From: Amycolatopsis tolypomycina
GTDB lineage: Bacteria; Actinomycetota; Actinomycetes; Mycobacteriales; Pseudonocardiaceae
Direction of reading: 5' to 3'
DNA: 64,000 bases
Assembly: GCF_900105945.1 (NCBI RefSeq)
Contig: NZ_FNSO01000004.1
Location: forward strand, 5,642,001 to 5,706,000
This document shows positions 8,427-15,860 of the stretch, piece by piece (positions within the stretch are counted from its first letter, which is position 1; the number at the start of each line of letters is the position of its first letter). A model generated the notes under the pieces. The model saw nothing but the letters and a program-made list of their open reading frames with translations. It ran no database searches and had not been told where the DNA came from. The position numbers and the translations under genes were made by a program.

Positions 8427-8707
8427 GGCCCATGTCAGCTGCCTGGCGTGGCGGTCCAGGAGGGCCTGCGCGAGGGCGTCCTGCGGTCCCCGGGTGGCGG
8501 CGGTCAGCGCGATGCTGTCGTCCCCGACCTTGTTGATGACCGACCCGCGTTTCTGCCGGCACGGGTGCCGGACTCGCCCGGGATTGCCGGCCAGTCGAGC
8601 CGGTCGAAGTCGAGCAGGTCCAGCTCTCCGCACAGGCGGTCACCTGCGTCAGCGATCTCGGCAGGATCGTCGCACCAGTCGCCGACGACCAGTTCGAGGT
8701 CCGCCAT
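8409..8707 (-). pseudogene. Small protein gene interrupted by a frameshift
   Basis: Reading from the ATG at 8707 gives MADLELVVGDWCDDPAEIAD and then AGDRLCGELDLLDFDRLDWP. Coding character then jumps to another frame near 8555-8565, continuing KRGSVINKVGDDSIALTAAT and ending LDRHARQLTWAAGRQS at 8409. Each half looks protein-like only in its own frame, which suggests a one- or two-base indel. Total length would be about 99 residues. No family is recognised. It lies directly beside the 133-bp repeat at 8708-8840. Confidence 0.45.
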
Positions 8708-8840
8708 ACGACACGGCCCGCCGAAATCCTGTTCGGCTGGATCCAGGCCCGGTCGCCTGCAGATTGCGCCGGACGTTCGATAGGGAGCGCGGCCAGTTCT
8801 CTCACCAATTTCACTGGGGCACAGCTGGGGCAAACCCCCT
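8708..8840. repeat. 133-bp diverged repeat, copy 1 (copy 2 at 55195-55327)
   Basis: Aligns without gaps to 55195-55327 at roughly 80% identity by eye. Both begin ACGACACGGCC and both contain an identical run ending CACAGCTGGGGCAAACCCCCT. About 60 bp further on, both loci also share CTGGCAGTGAGRGGGTCAG (8902-8920 and 55435-55453). I see no convincing coding frame. It probably marks the end of related integrative elements. Confidence 0.75.
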
Positions 8841-8912
8841 CCTCGGACCGCGCTAAGCCGCACGGAACTGCACCCAACTGCCCCAGACTGCCCCAGTCGA
8901 CCCTGGCAGTGA

Positions 8913-8944
8913 GGGGGTCAGGGGTTCGAGTCCCCTTAGCTCCA
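8913..8944 (+). other. tRNA 3'-end fragment, likely attachment-site scar
   Basis: The sequence forms a perfect T-arm (AGGGG-TTCGAGT-CCCCT, 8920-8936) followed by a 7-nt acceptor strand TAGCTCC and discriminator A (8944). There is no matching 5' half, D-arm or anticodon arm upstream. Tyrosine-integrase elements of actinomycetes integrate into tRNA 3' ends and leave this kind of fragment at one border. The element would lie to the left, ending with the repeat at 8708-8840. The parental tRNA would start GGAGCTA; I do not assign its isotype. Confidence 0.65.
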
Positions 8945-9432
8945 CTGGTCCGAAGCATCGGTAGCCCCTACACCGGCGTTGACCTGCAAATTATGCGGCT
9001 CAAGGGGGTTACCGATCGGCTTACGACCCTGTGACAAAACCCGAACTCTCGGGCTGATGCGAGCGTGATCCAATGACCGCTGTCCGTGCGCGGTCCATAC
9101 CGGACGATGTCGCCGTCGGACACCCTGGTCTTCGTACTGGCGCCCTCCGCGATGTGCGCCCTTGAGTGAGCAGGTCTGGCTAACGTCACTAGCGGCTGCT
9201 GCGATCCCATTGACTGATAACTTCAATAAGACCCATCCGGTTGAGAGGCCAATCAGGCTTCCGTCTTCTGGCCAGCAGGTTGTTCAGCCCTGATGATCGA
9301 CACCAGCGGTCGCGCGCGGGCGGCGCCAATACGCCGCTTTCGAGAAGACGAACGCCCCCGCTTGACAGTGAAGTGGACACGACGACAACGGCGTAGTCAG
9401 GAACCAACGCCGTTGTCGGAGCCGACGCACTC
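8945..9432. other. Gene-free stretch of about 490 bp
   Basis: I see no convincing gene here. A minus-strand frame (8968-9210) contains a protein-like peptide (SDGDIVRYGPRTDSGHWITL) but lacks a good start and decays at both ends, so it may be a remnant. The stretch separates the tRNA scar from the catabolic island. Confidence 0.5.
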
Positions 9433-10023
9433 TCAGGCAGCCGTGACCGGCAGGTCGATGAGCTTCATGAAGTGGCTCAACGCGGCGTTCTGCCGTTCGG
9501 GCGTCCACAGTTCGGGGTGCTCGATCGCCGAGAGCACCATTCCGCTGGTCCACAGGCGGATCAGGTCGACCGTGGGTTCGATTTCGCCGGGGCTGATGAA
9601 GTCGCCGATCGCGGTGGCGATCAGGTTACGCATGCCCGGTTCAAGGAGGGCGAGGTGACGCTCGATCGCCGGCTCGACGTTGCGGTGGCTGACCAGGGCG
9701 ACGCGGGCGCGTTCGATGGCCATGCCTTCGTCGTTGTCGGGCATGAAGTAGCGCACGATGGCCTCGAGCCGCTCGTGCGGGTCCTCGATCGCGATCAGCT
9801 CGTCCTGAACGGTACGTGCGTCCTCGAGTGTTTGCTGCAACATCGTGTCCAGCAACGCGTCGCGGCTCGGAAAGTAGTGCGTCACCATCGTCACCGACCC
9901 GCCGAGGCGGTTGCTCACCGCTCGAAGGGTGAACTTGGCGAACCCGAGATCTCCGAGCACCCGGATCGCCGCATCCACGATCTTCTCCCGCCACTCGTCG
10001 TGATCGACGAAGATCGGCACCAT
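9433..10023 (-). CDS. TetR-family transcriptional regulator of the amine/amide catabolic island
   Basis: 196 residues. An N-terminal TetR helix-turn-helix (about 14-60: KIVDAAIRVLGDLGFAKFTL then GSVTMVTHYFPSRDALLDTM) is followed by an all-helical ligand-binding domain. The recognition-helix region lacks the usual SxGxxYxHF but retains VTHYFPSRDAL. Its own promoter carries a bipartite motif (10040-10062) that recurs before the MaoC gene and in the amidase/oxidase divergent region, which makes it the likely local repressor. The effector is unknown, perhaps the amine substrate or an acyl-CoA product. Confidence 0.9.
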   Translation of the reverse strand: MVPIFVDHDEWREKIVDAAIRVLGDLGFAKFTLRAVSNRLGGSVTMVTHYFPSRDALLDTMLQQTLEDARTVQDELIAIEDPHERLEAIVRYFMPDNDEGMAIERARVALVSHRNVEPAIERHLALLEPGMRNLIATAIGDFISPGEIEPTVDLIRLWTSGMVLSAIEHPELWTPERQNAALSHFMKLIDLPVTAA

Positions 10024-10039
10024 GCCTCCCAGACAGCTT

Positions 10040-10062
10040 CGTTATACAACGACGGTTACATA
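10040..10062 (-). promoter_or_regulatory. Candidate operator 1 (TetR autoregulatory)
   Basis: On the minus strand the sequence is TATGTAACC-N5-TGTATAACG, 16 bp before the TetR start codon. It contains the near-palindrome CGTTATACAACG (10040-10051). The same 9-5-9 architecture occurs at 18960-18982 and 19056-19078 and more weakly at 12231-12253. Confidence 0.6.
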
Positions 10063-10096
10063 GTAGTGGGCGGCCAGGCTGCACACCACCAAACCC

Positions 10097-11677
10097 TCAG
10101 GATCTGGTGTCGATCACGCCCTCGTGCAGCGGGTGCGGCTCCTGTTTGAGCGCCGCTTTGTGCACCTTGCCACTGGGCGTATACGGAAGCTCCGCACGGA
10201 ATTCCACGTACCGTGGAACTTTGAACGGCGCCAGCCCACCGCGAGCCCAGGCGACGACCTGCTCGGCCGTGAGCTCCACACCCGCTTCCGGCACCACGAT
10301 CACCTTGACCTCTTCCTCACGATCGGGGTCCGGCACCGGCACCGCGGCGACGGCTTCGACGCCGGGCATGCCGTCGAGATGCAGTTCGACTTCGGCGGCG
10401 GAGATGTTCTCGCCACTGCGGCGGATCATGTCGCGAAGGCGGCCGCGGAAGTAGTGCTGGCCGTCGTGGTCTTTCACGACGAGGTCGCCGGTGCGGAACC
10501 AGCCGCCGGGCAAGAACAGTTCGGCGTTGGCCTCGGGACGGTTGTGGTACCCGAGCATCATGCCGGTGCCGCGGACGCACAGCTCGCCCACCGTACCGGC
10601 CGGGACTTCTCCAAGATCCTTGTCGATGACTTTGGTTTCCCGGTTGGGGTAGCAGAAACCCATCGAACCGGTGCCGGCGAGGTCGTCGCGGTCGAACGGG
10701 ACGGCCGTTCCCGAGCCGATCTCGGTGCTGGCGTAGCACTCACGGGCTTTGATCCCGAACCGCTCTTCGATCGGCGCGTACGCGACAACGGGCAGGCCGG
10801 CGACCGGAGCCTGCTTGAGGGCGAGTGACTTGTCGCGCGGATCCTCGGGAAACTCGAGCATGTCCTCGTCGATCCAGGCGAAGTCGATGCGGTAGTCGTG
10901 CAGCCAGCCCATGAACTTGCGCCGACTCAGCCCCGGGGTGATGTACAGCGCGGCGCCCCGGACGACGGCGAGCATGAAGTACGCCTGATTCTGCATGTAG
11001 TAAAAGGGGTGGTCGGCGAGGATCCGCCTGGCCTCCTGCTCCAGGGCCACACCGTAGAGCCCCAGTTCCATCCAGTACTCGTGGGTCAGCAAACATCCCT
11101 TCGGCAGCCCGGTCGTTCCCGAGGTGAACTGGATGTTGGTGACTTCCAGGGGGTCGATCGCCGTGCGGCGAGGGGTCGGGGTCGACGCGACGAGCTTCTC
11201 GTAGCTCAGCCCGGCACGATCGCTCGCACCGATCGCGACGACCCGGTCGAGTCCTACCGGGCCGACCCGTCCGTCGGTGGCGTGTTGCTCGATGAGATCT
11301 TCGGTGCCGATGAGCCACGTTGCTCCGGCGTCACCGAGCACGAACGCTAGTTCGCGATAGGTGTACTTCGGATTGAGGGGCACGATGGCCGCACCCGCCT
11401 CGACGATGGCGAGCCAGGCGATGGGAAATTCCACCTGGTTGCGGGTGATGACCCCGACCTTGTCACCGGGACGCAGTCCCGTCGCCTCGAGTCCCGAACG
11501 CACGCTGGTGACCGCGGTCCGCAGTTCGCTCCAGGTCAGCGAGCGTTGCTCACCCTCGATCTCGTGCAGGGCCGCGCTGTCCGGCCACGCCGCCGCGGCG
11601 GCGTCGAGGGCATCGGGCATGGTCTTGCCCAGCAGGGACTGCTGGTGCGGGGTCAAGTCGGCACGCAAGTGCGTCAT
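10097..11677 (-). CDS. Acyl-CoA synthetase / AMP-dependent ligase
   Basis: 526 residues of the ANL superfamily. Motif A3 is IQFTSGTTGLPKGCLLTH (about residue 175), A5 is ARECYASTEIGSGTAVPFD, A7-A8 is GGWFRTGDLVVKDHDGQHYF then RGRLRDMIRRSGENISAAEV, and A10 is TPSGKVHKAAL with the catalytic lysine. It activates a carboxylic acid to an acyl-AMP and then an acyl-CoA; the overall pattern is nearest to crotonobetaine/CaiC-like ligases. It overlaps the preceding MaoC-like gene by 4 bp (ATGA). It probably activates the acid made by the aldehyde dehydrogenase or released by the amidase. Confidence 0.92.
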   Translation of the reverse strand: MTHLRADLTPHQQSLLGKTMPDALDAAAAAWPDSAALHEIEGEQRSLTWSELRTAVTSVRSGLEATGLRPGDKVGVITRNQVEFPIAWLAIVEAGAAIVPLNPKYTYRELAFVLGDAGATWLIGTEDLIEQHATDGRVGPVGLDRVVAIGASDRAGLSYEKLVASTPTPRRTAIDPLEVTNIQFTSGTTGLPKGCLLTHEYWMELGLYGVALEQEARRILADHPFYYMQNQAYFMLAVVRGAALYITPGLSRRKFMGWLHDYRIDFAWIDEDMLEFPEDPRDKSLALKQAPVAGLPVVAYAPIEERFGIKARECYASTEIGSGTAVPFDRDDLAGTGSMGFCYPNRETKVIDKDLGEVPAGTVGELCVRGTGMMLGYHNRPEANAELFLPGGWFRTGDLVVKDHDGQHYFRGRLRDMIRRSGENISAAEVELHLDGMPGVEAVAAVPVPDPDREEEVKVIVVPEAGVELTAEQVVAWARGGLAPFKVPRYVEFRAELPYTPSGKVHKAALKQEPHPLHEGVIDTRS

Positions 11678-12216
11678 GAGTCACTCCTGGCGTCGGTGGA
11701 ACCGGACTCTGCGGCCGGGCCGGCCTCGTCGTCGGTGACCCACAACGCGCGCTGTGTCGCGACGAACGCGGGCTTGTCACGGCCGTCGACGCGGGCGGTG
11801 AGGTCGAGCACGACCAGGTGCCCCTGGGCGCCGCGGTCCACGACCTCGCGGACGGTACCGGTGATGCGGAACCGGTCGGTCACGCGGACCACCGACACGA
11901 ACCGCACGTGGTCGAGCCCGTAGTTCCACGGCACGCACCGGAACTCCGGCACGAGCACGTGGTTGAGCAGGTAGTCGATCATCCCGAGGAGGTGAAATCC
12001 TTCGACGAGCCCGGGACCGTAGCCGTCCCCGTCGCCCTCTTCGCAGGGGTGGGGGTAGCTGTCGAGGTACGTGGCGAACTCGAACTGCTCGGAGCGGTCG
12101 GGATCGACGGTGAACCACGGTGTCGTGAAGGAACGGCCGACGAGCCCGGGAATGGCCGCGGGCGAGTCGACGGTGATGATGACGACCTCGGAGGTGTCGG
12201 AGAGGTCAGCAGCCAA
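11674..12216 (-). CDS. MaoC-like hotdog-fold dehydratase/thioesterase-like protein
   Basis: 180 residues from a TTG at 12216, preceded by GAGGAG at a 9-nt spacing; there is no better start. Hotdog-fold features include PWFTVDPDRSEQFEFATYLD, GLVEGFHLLGMIDYLLNHVL (matching the family's VHGFxxLxLL helix) and GLDHVRFVSVVRVTDRFRIT. MaoC proteins hydrate enoyl-CoAs or act as related CoA-ester enzymes. The adjacent, overlapping ligase gene fits a CoA-ester substrate. The C-terminal tail (DDEAGPAAESGSTDARSDS) is disordered. Confidence 0.8.
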   Translation of the reverse strand: MAADLSDTSEVVIITVDSPAAIPGLVGRSFTTPWFTVDPDRSEQFEFATYLDSYPHPCEEGDGDGYGPGLVEGFHLLGMIDYLLNHVLVPEFRCVPWNYGLDHVRFVSVVRVTDRFRITGTVREVVDRGAQGHLVVLDLTARVDGRDKPAFVATQRALWVTDDEAGPAAESGSTDARSDS

Positions 12217-12230
12217 GATTCTATGCTCCT

Positions 12231-12253
12231 CGTTATATAAGATTCGTTCTATT
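12231..12253 (-). promoter_or_regulatory. Candidate operator 2 upstream of the MaoC-ligase pair
   Basis: Minus-strand AATAGAACG-N5-TATATAACG, about 15 bp before the TTG start. It keeps the spacing of the other sites and the conserved ACG ends of both halves, but it is the weakest match of the four. Confidence 0.45.
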
Positions 12254-12290
12254 TCCGAGTCAGGTGAATGCTCGGGCAGGCGAGCCAGCC

Positions 12291-13070
12291 TCAGCCGGAG
12301 CGACGGCGGGGCTGCCAGCCTGGCCGGGGTACCGCGTCGACCAGAGCCTGCGTGTAGGGCTGTTGCGGAGAGTCGAGGACGTCGATCGTGCGCCCCTGTT
12401 CGACAATCTGCCCCTTCCGCAGCACCACGCAGGTGTCGCTGACCTGTCGCACCACGCCCAGGTCGTGCGACACGAACAGATACGTGATGCGGGTTCGCTC
12501 GCGGATGTCTGCCAGCAGGTTGAGCACCTGGGCCTGCACGCTGACGTCGAGGGCGGAGACCGCCTCGTCGAGGATCAGCAGTGTCGGCTCGAGCGCGAGG
12601 GCACGGGCGATCGCGACGCGCTGGCACTGGCCGCCCGAGAGCGATCGTGGGTGGTGCGCGGTGTGCCGCTCGTCCAGGCCGACCGAGTCCAGCAGCTCCG
12701 CCACCCGGTCCGCGCGGTCGGCTTTGCGCCGCATCCCGTGGACTCGCAGCAGCTCGTGCAACCCGGCCCCGATCGCCTGACGGGGGTCCAGCGAGCCGTA
12801 GGGATCTTGGAAGACCATCTGCACGCCGCACCCGGATCCTGCGCTGGCCAGCTCCACCGAGCCCTCGGTGGCGGTTTCGAGCCCCGCCACGATCCGGGCC
12901 GCAGTGGTCTTGCCCGAGCCGGATTCGCCCACGACCGCAAGGCATGAGCCGCGTTCGACGGAGAAGCTGACGTCGCGCAGCGCTTCGTGCGCACCGCCGG
13001 CTCGGCTGTGAAACGTCTTGCCCAGTCCGGTGACGTCGAGGACGAGGTCCCGGTGAGTGACGGCCGTCAT
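12291..13070 (-). CDS. Oligopeptide/dipeptide-type ABC importer, ATP-binding protein (DppF-like)
   Basis: 259 residues. Walker A is GESGSGKTTAARIV, the signature is LSGGQCQRVAIARALA, and Walker B is TLLILDEAVSALD with the H-loop in YLFVSHDLGVV. The Q-loop lies in MVFQDPYGSLDPRQ, which is characteristic of the Opp/Dpp subgroup. The ATG at 13070 overlaps the stop of the partner ATPase (ATGA). It lacks the C-terminal Cys-containing oligopeptide extension that its partner has. It powers import together with the next four genes. Confidence 0.93.
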   Translation of the reverse strand: MTAVTHRDLVLDVTGLGKTFHSRAGGAHEALRDVSFSVERGSCLAVVGESGSGKTTAARIVAGLETATEGSVELASAGSGCGVQMVFQDPYGSLDPRQAIGAGLHELLRVHGMRRKADRADRVAELLDSVGLDERHTAHHPRSLSGGQCQRVAIARALALEPTLLILDEAVSALDVSVQAQVLNLLADIRERTRITYLFVSHDLGVVRQVSDTCVVLRKGQIVEQGRTIDVLDSPQQPYTQALVDAVPRPGWQPRRRSG

Positions 13071-14053
13071 GACGCACGCTCCGGCAAGCGGTCCACGATG
13101 TCCTCGGCGTGGTGGCACGCGACCGACCGTCCCTGGACCGTGCGCTGCTGAGGCCGTTGCGTCCGGCACTCGTCGGTGGCGAAGGAGCACCGCGGCGCGA
13201 AGGGACACCCCTCCCCCACCTCGTAGGCGGCGACCGGTCGCCCGGGGATCGCGGTCAACCGGCGGACTTCGGTGGTCGAGGGACGAGAGGCCAGCAGGCC
13301 CGCGGTGTAGGGGTGCAGCGGGCGCTCGCAGACCTCGGCGGAGGTCCCGGTCTCCACAATGGACCCCGCGTACATGACCGCGACCCGGTCGGTGACCGCG
13401 GCCGCGAGGTCCAGGTCGTGGGTCACGAACAGCATCGCCAGCTGCCGGTCGCGGATCTGCTCGAGCAGGATCGCCAGGACGTCGGACTGGACCGTCACGT
13501 CCAGGGCGGTCGTGGGCTCGTCGGCGAAGATCAGGCGTGGTGACGGGAGCAGCGCGGCGACGATCATCACCCGCTGCAGCAGTCCGCCGGAGAGCTGGTG
13601 CGGGAACTGCGCCATCCGCCGCGGGGCATCATCGATGCCGACGTCACGCATGAGGGTGCACGCCCGTTCGATCGCCTCGTCCTCGGACAGCTGCCCCGCG
13701 CACACGACGCCTTCGGTCACGAACTGGGCAATGGTGCGGGTGGGGTTGATGTGCGCACGAGGATCCTGGTGGATCAGGGCCACGTCGCGCGCCCGGTACC
13801 GCGCGAGGTCGCGACGGTTGAGTTCCAGGACGTTGCTCGCGTCGAATCGGATGTGTCCCTCGGCGGTCATGCCCGGCGGCAGGAGGCGCATCGCGGCTTT
13901 GATCGACATCGACTTGCCCGAGCCGGACTCACCGACCAAGGCGACGGACTCGGCGGTGTCGACGTCCAGCGAGACGTCGCGCACCAGTGTGCGCTCGGTT
14001 CCACGCGCGCGTACGCGCAGGTTCCGGAGCGTCAGGAGTGGAGCGGGGGTCAT
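13067..14053 (-). CDS. Oligopeptide/dipeptide-type ABC importer, ATP-binding protein (DppD-like)
   Basis: 328 residues. Walker A is VGESGSGKSMSIKAAM, the signature variant is LSGGLLQRVMIVAALL (Q-L-L in place of the usual Q-x-Q) and Walker B is RLIFADEPTTALD. The C-terminal oligo_HPY extension is visible (HPYTAGLLASRPS, then GCPFAPRCSFATDEC with the conserved cysteines). The ATG at 14053 overlaps the permease stop by 4 bp. It is part of the same five-gene importer operon. Confidence 0.93.
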   Translation of the reverse strand: MTPAPLLTLRNLRVRARGTERTLVRDVSLDVDTAESVALVGESGSGKSMSIKAAMRLLPPGMTAEGHIRFDASNVLELNRRDLARYRARDVALIHQDPRAHINPTRTIAQFVTEGVVCAGQLSEDEAIERACTLMRDVGIDDAPRRMAQFPHQLSGGLLQRVMIVAALLPSPRLIFADEPTTALDVTVQSDVLAILLEQIRDRQLAMLFVTHDLDLAAAVTDRVAVMYAGSIVETGTSAEVCERPLHPYTAGLLASRPSTTEVRRLTAIPGRPVAAYEVGEGCPFAPRCSFATDECRTQRPQQRTVQGRSVACHHAEDIVDRLPERAS

Positions 14054-14907
14054 GGCCGGCCTCCGGATCGGGACGAGAGCTGGGCGCCCAGGACGTTGAA
14101 GGCGACGACCGTGACGACGATCAACGAGCCGGCGACGAGACTTTGCTGAACGGCGCCATCGAGCAGTTCGGAGCGCCCGTCGGAGACCATGACGCCCCAT
14201 TCGGCCGCCGGGGGCTGGATGCCCAGGCCGATGAACGAGATGGCCGCGAAGTCGGCGAGCGCCGAGCCCAGTCCGTAGGTGCTCTGGGCCACGACCATCG
14301 GCAGCACGTTGGGCACGAGGTGCCGCAGCGAGATCCGCCACGAGGACAGGCCGGCCAGCTGCAGGCTCTCGACGTATCCCCGCCGGCGCTCCCGGACGGC
14401 GACGCTGCGCACGACCCGCGCCATGTAGGGCGTGTAGACGACTCCGAGCGCCAGCACCGGCGCCCAGAACCCGGCGCCGAACACCGCCGAGGCCAGAACG
14501 GCGACCAGGATGCCGGGAACCGAGAACAGGACGTTGAGGAACCGGTTGACCGTGCGGTCGACCCAGCCGCCGTGCCAAGCGGCGAAGAGGGCGAGAGTCG
14601 TGCCGAGGGTCGAGCTGATCAGCACGATGACCGCGGGCCCGGCGAAGCTGAGCCGGGCGCCGGCCAAGGCACGCGAGAGGATGTCGCGGCCCAGCGAATC
14701 GGTGCCCAGCAGATGCCCGCCACTCGAGCCCTGGCCGGCCGCCAGCACGTCGGTCGCGGCCGGGTCGTAGGGCGCGATCCACGGGCCGATGATCGCCAGC
14801 AGGGTCAGGACACCGGCGAGCACGGCCGAGACCACCAGGGCCGGCCGGCCCAGTGACGCGTATCGCCGCCGGACGGTGGTTCCGGCGAACCGCCAGGTGA
14901 TCGCCAT
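14050..14907 (-). CDS. ABC importer permease (DppC-like)
   Basis: 285 residues with about six membrane helices (VVSAVLAGVLTLLAIIGPWI, VIVLISSTLGTTLALFAAW and others). It has the DppC-type N-terminal segment before HLLGTDSLGRDILSRALAGA, and an EAA loop around YVESLQLAGLSSWRISLRHL followed by VPNVLP. The start at 14907 overlaps the stop of the DppB-like gene (TGATG). Confidence 0.93.
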   Translation of the reverse strand: MAITWRFAGTTVRRRYASLGRPALVVSAVLAGVLTLLAIIGPWIAPYDPAATDVLAAGQGSSGGHLLGTDSLGRDILSRALAGARLSFAGPAVIVLISSTLGTTLALFAAWHGGWVDRTVNRFLNVLFSVPGILVAVLASAVFGAGFWAPVLALGVVYTPYMARVVRSVAVRERRRGYVESLQLAGLSSWRISLRHLVPNVLPMVVAQSTYGLGSALADFAAISFIGLGIQPPAAEWGVMVSDGRSELLDGAVQQSLVAGSLIVVTVVAFNVLGAQLSSRSGGRP

Positions 14908-15860
14908 CAGGACTTGGCCCTCTCCCGCGGATCCAGGAGCACCTGGACCAGGTCGATGATCGTGGTGACCCCGACGAACACCGCCACGATGAGCAAGCTG
15001 ACCGCGGCGACGACCGGGTAGTCCTTGCTGGACACGCTGCGCACCAGCAAGGCGCCGATGCCGTCGATTCCGAATGTCTGCTCGACGACGACGGTGCCGG
15101 CCACCAGGCCGCCGACCGCGAGCCCCGACGCGGTCAGCACCGGCAGCGCGGCGTTGCGCAACGTGTGGCGGCGCAGGACGACACCGGCCGGCACGCCCCG
15201 CCCGTAGGCCGTCGTCACGTACTCCTTTTCGGCCTCCTCCGAGACGGCGGCGGAGGTCAGCTGGGCCACGTAGGCGCCATAGCCGATCGCCAGCGCGACG
15301 GCGGGCAGGGTCAGGTGCCACACCTGATCCGGGACGCCTGTGCCGCCGCCATAGGTCGGGAACCACCCGAGCTGGACGGCGAAGATGCCGATGAGCGCGT
15401 TGGCGGCCACGAAGCCGGGCACCGCGACGCCGAGGCCGACCAGCACCGACACGACCGGCCGCCCGCGGCGGCTGACCCCGCCGGCCACGCCGAGCCCGAT
15501 GCCGATCACGATCACCAACACCGCGGCCATGACCACGAGCAGGACCGTCGTGGACAGGCGCGGTCCGAGCAGGCCGGTGACGTCCTGGCGCGCGGTCAGC
15601 GACGTACCGAAGTCGCCGTGCAGGACTCCGGTGAGCCAGTGCCAGTACCGCTCGAGCAGCGGGTCGCCGAGCCCGAGGCGCGCCCGCAGGTCCGCGCGGG
15701 CCGCGTCCGTGGCCTTCGCACCCAGGATCTGCGCGACGGGGTCGCCGGGGGCCGCGGCCAGACCGGCGTAGATCACGAACGACGCGGCAAGGATCGTCAC
15801 GATGGCGCCGGCCACCATTCCGGCGATCCGCCGCGTCAGGTCATTGCGCAGCACCGACAT
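14907..15860 (-). CDS. ABC importer permease (DppB-like)
   Basis: 317 residues. The first helix is IAGMVAGAIVTILAASFVIY, followed by the family's PGDPVAQILG motif and a periplasmic WHWLTGVLHGDFGTSL segment. The EAA loop is YVTTAYGRGVPAGVVLRRHT with LRNAALPVLT. About six membrane helices are visible. The start lies 20 bp inside the 3' end of the binding-protein gene, consistent with a single operon. Confidence 0.93.
   Translation of the reverse strand: MSVLRNDLTRRIAGMVAGAIVTILAASFVIYAGLAAAPGDPVAQILGAKATDAARADLRARLGLGDPLLERYWHWLTGVLHGDFGTSLTARQDVTGLLGPRLSTTVLLVVMAAVLVIVIGIGLGVAGGVSRRGRPVVSVLVGLGVAVPGFVAANALIGIFAVQLGWFPTYGGGTGVPDQVWHLTLPAVALAIGYGAYVAQLTSAAVSEEAEKEYVTTAYGRGVPAGVVLRRHTLRNAALPVLTASGLAVGGLVAGTVVVEQTFGIDGIGALLVRSVSSKDYPVVAAVSLLIVAVFVGVTTIIDLVQVLLDPRERAKS

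Noticed and set aside
6946..8958. 670-codon open frame on the minus strand, including a GTRTPDPLTA-like peptide
   Set aside because: It runs antisense to the Ig-like repeat protein and through the tRNA T-arm. The RTPDPLTA peptide is the well-known artefact of translating across a tRNA 3' end. No coding bias of its own.
14050..15366. Long version of the DppC-like permease beginning far upstream
   Set aside because: The N-terminal extension is Arg/Gly-rich shadow of the DppB gene; the ATG at 14907 overlaps the DppB stop and gives the normal family length.
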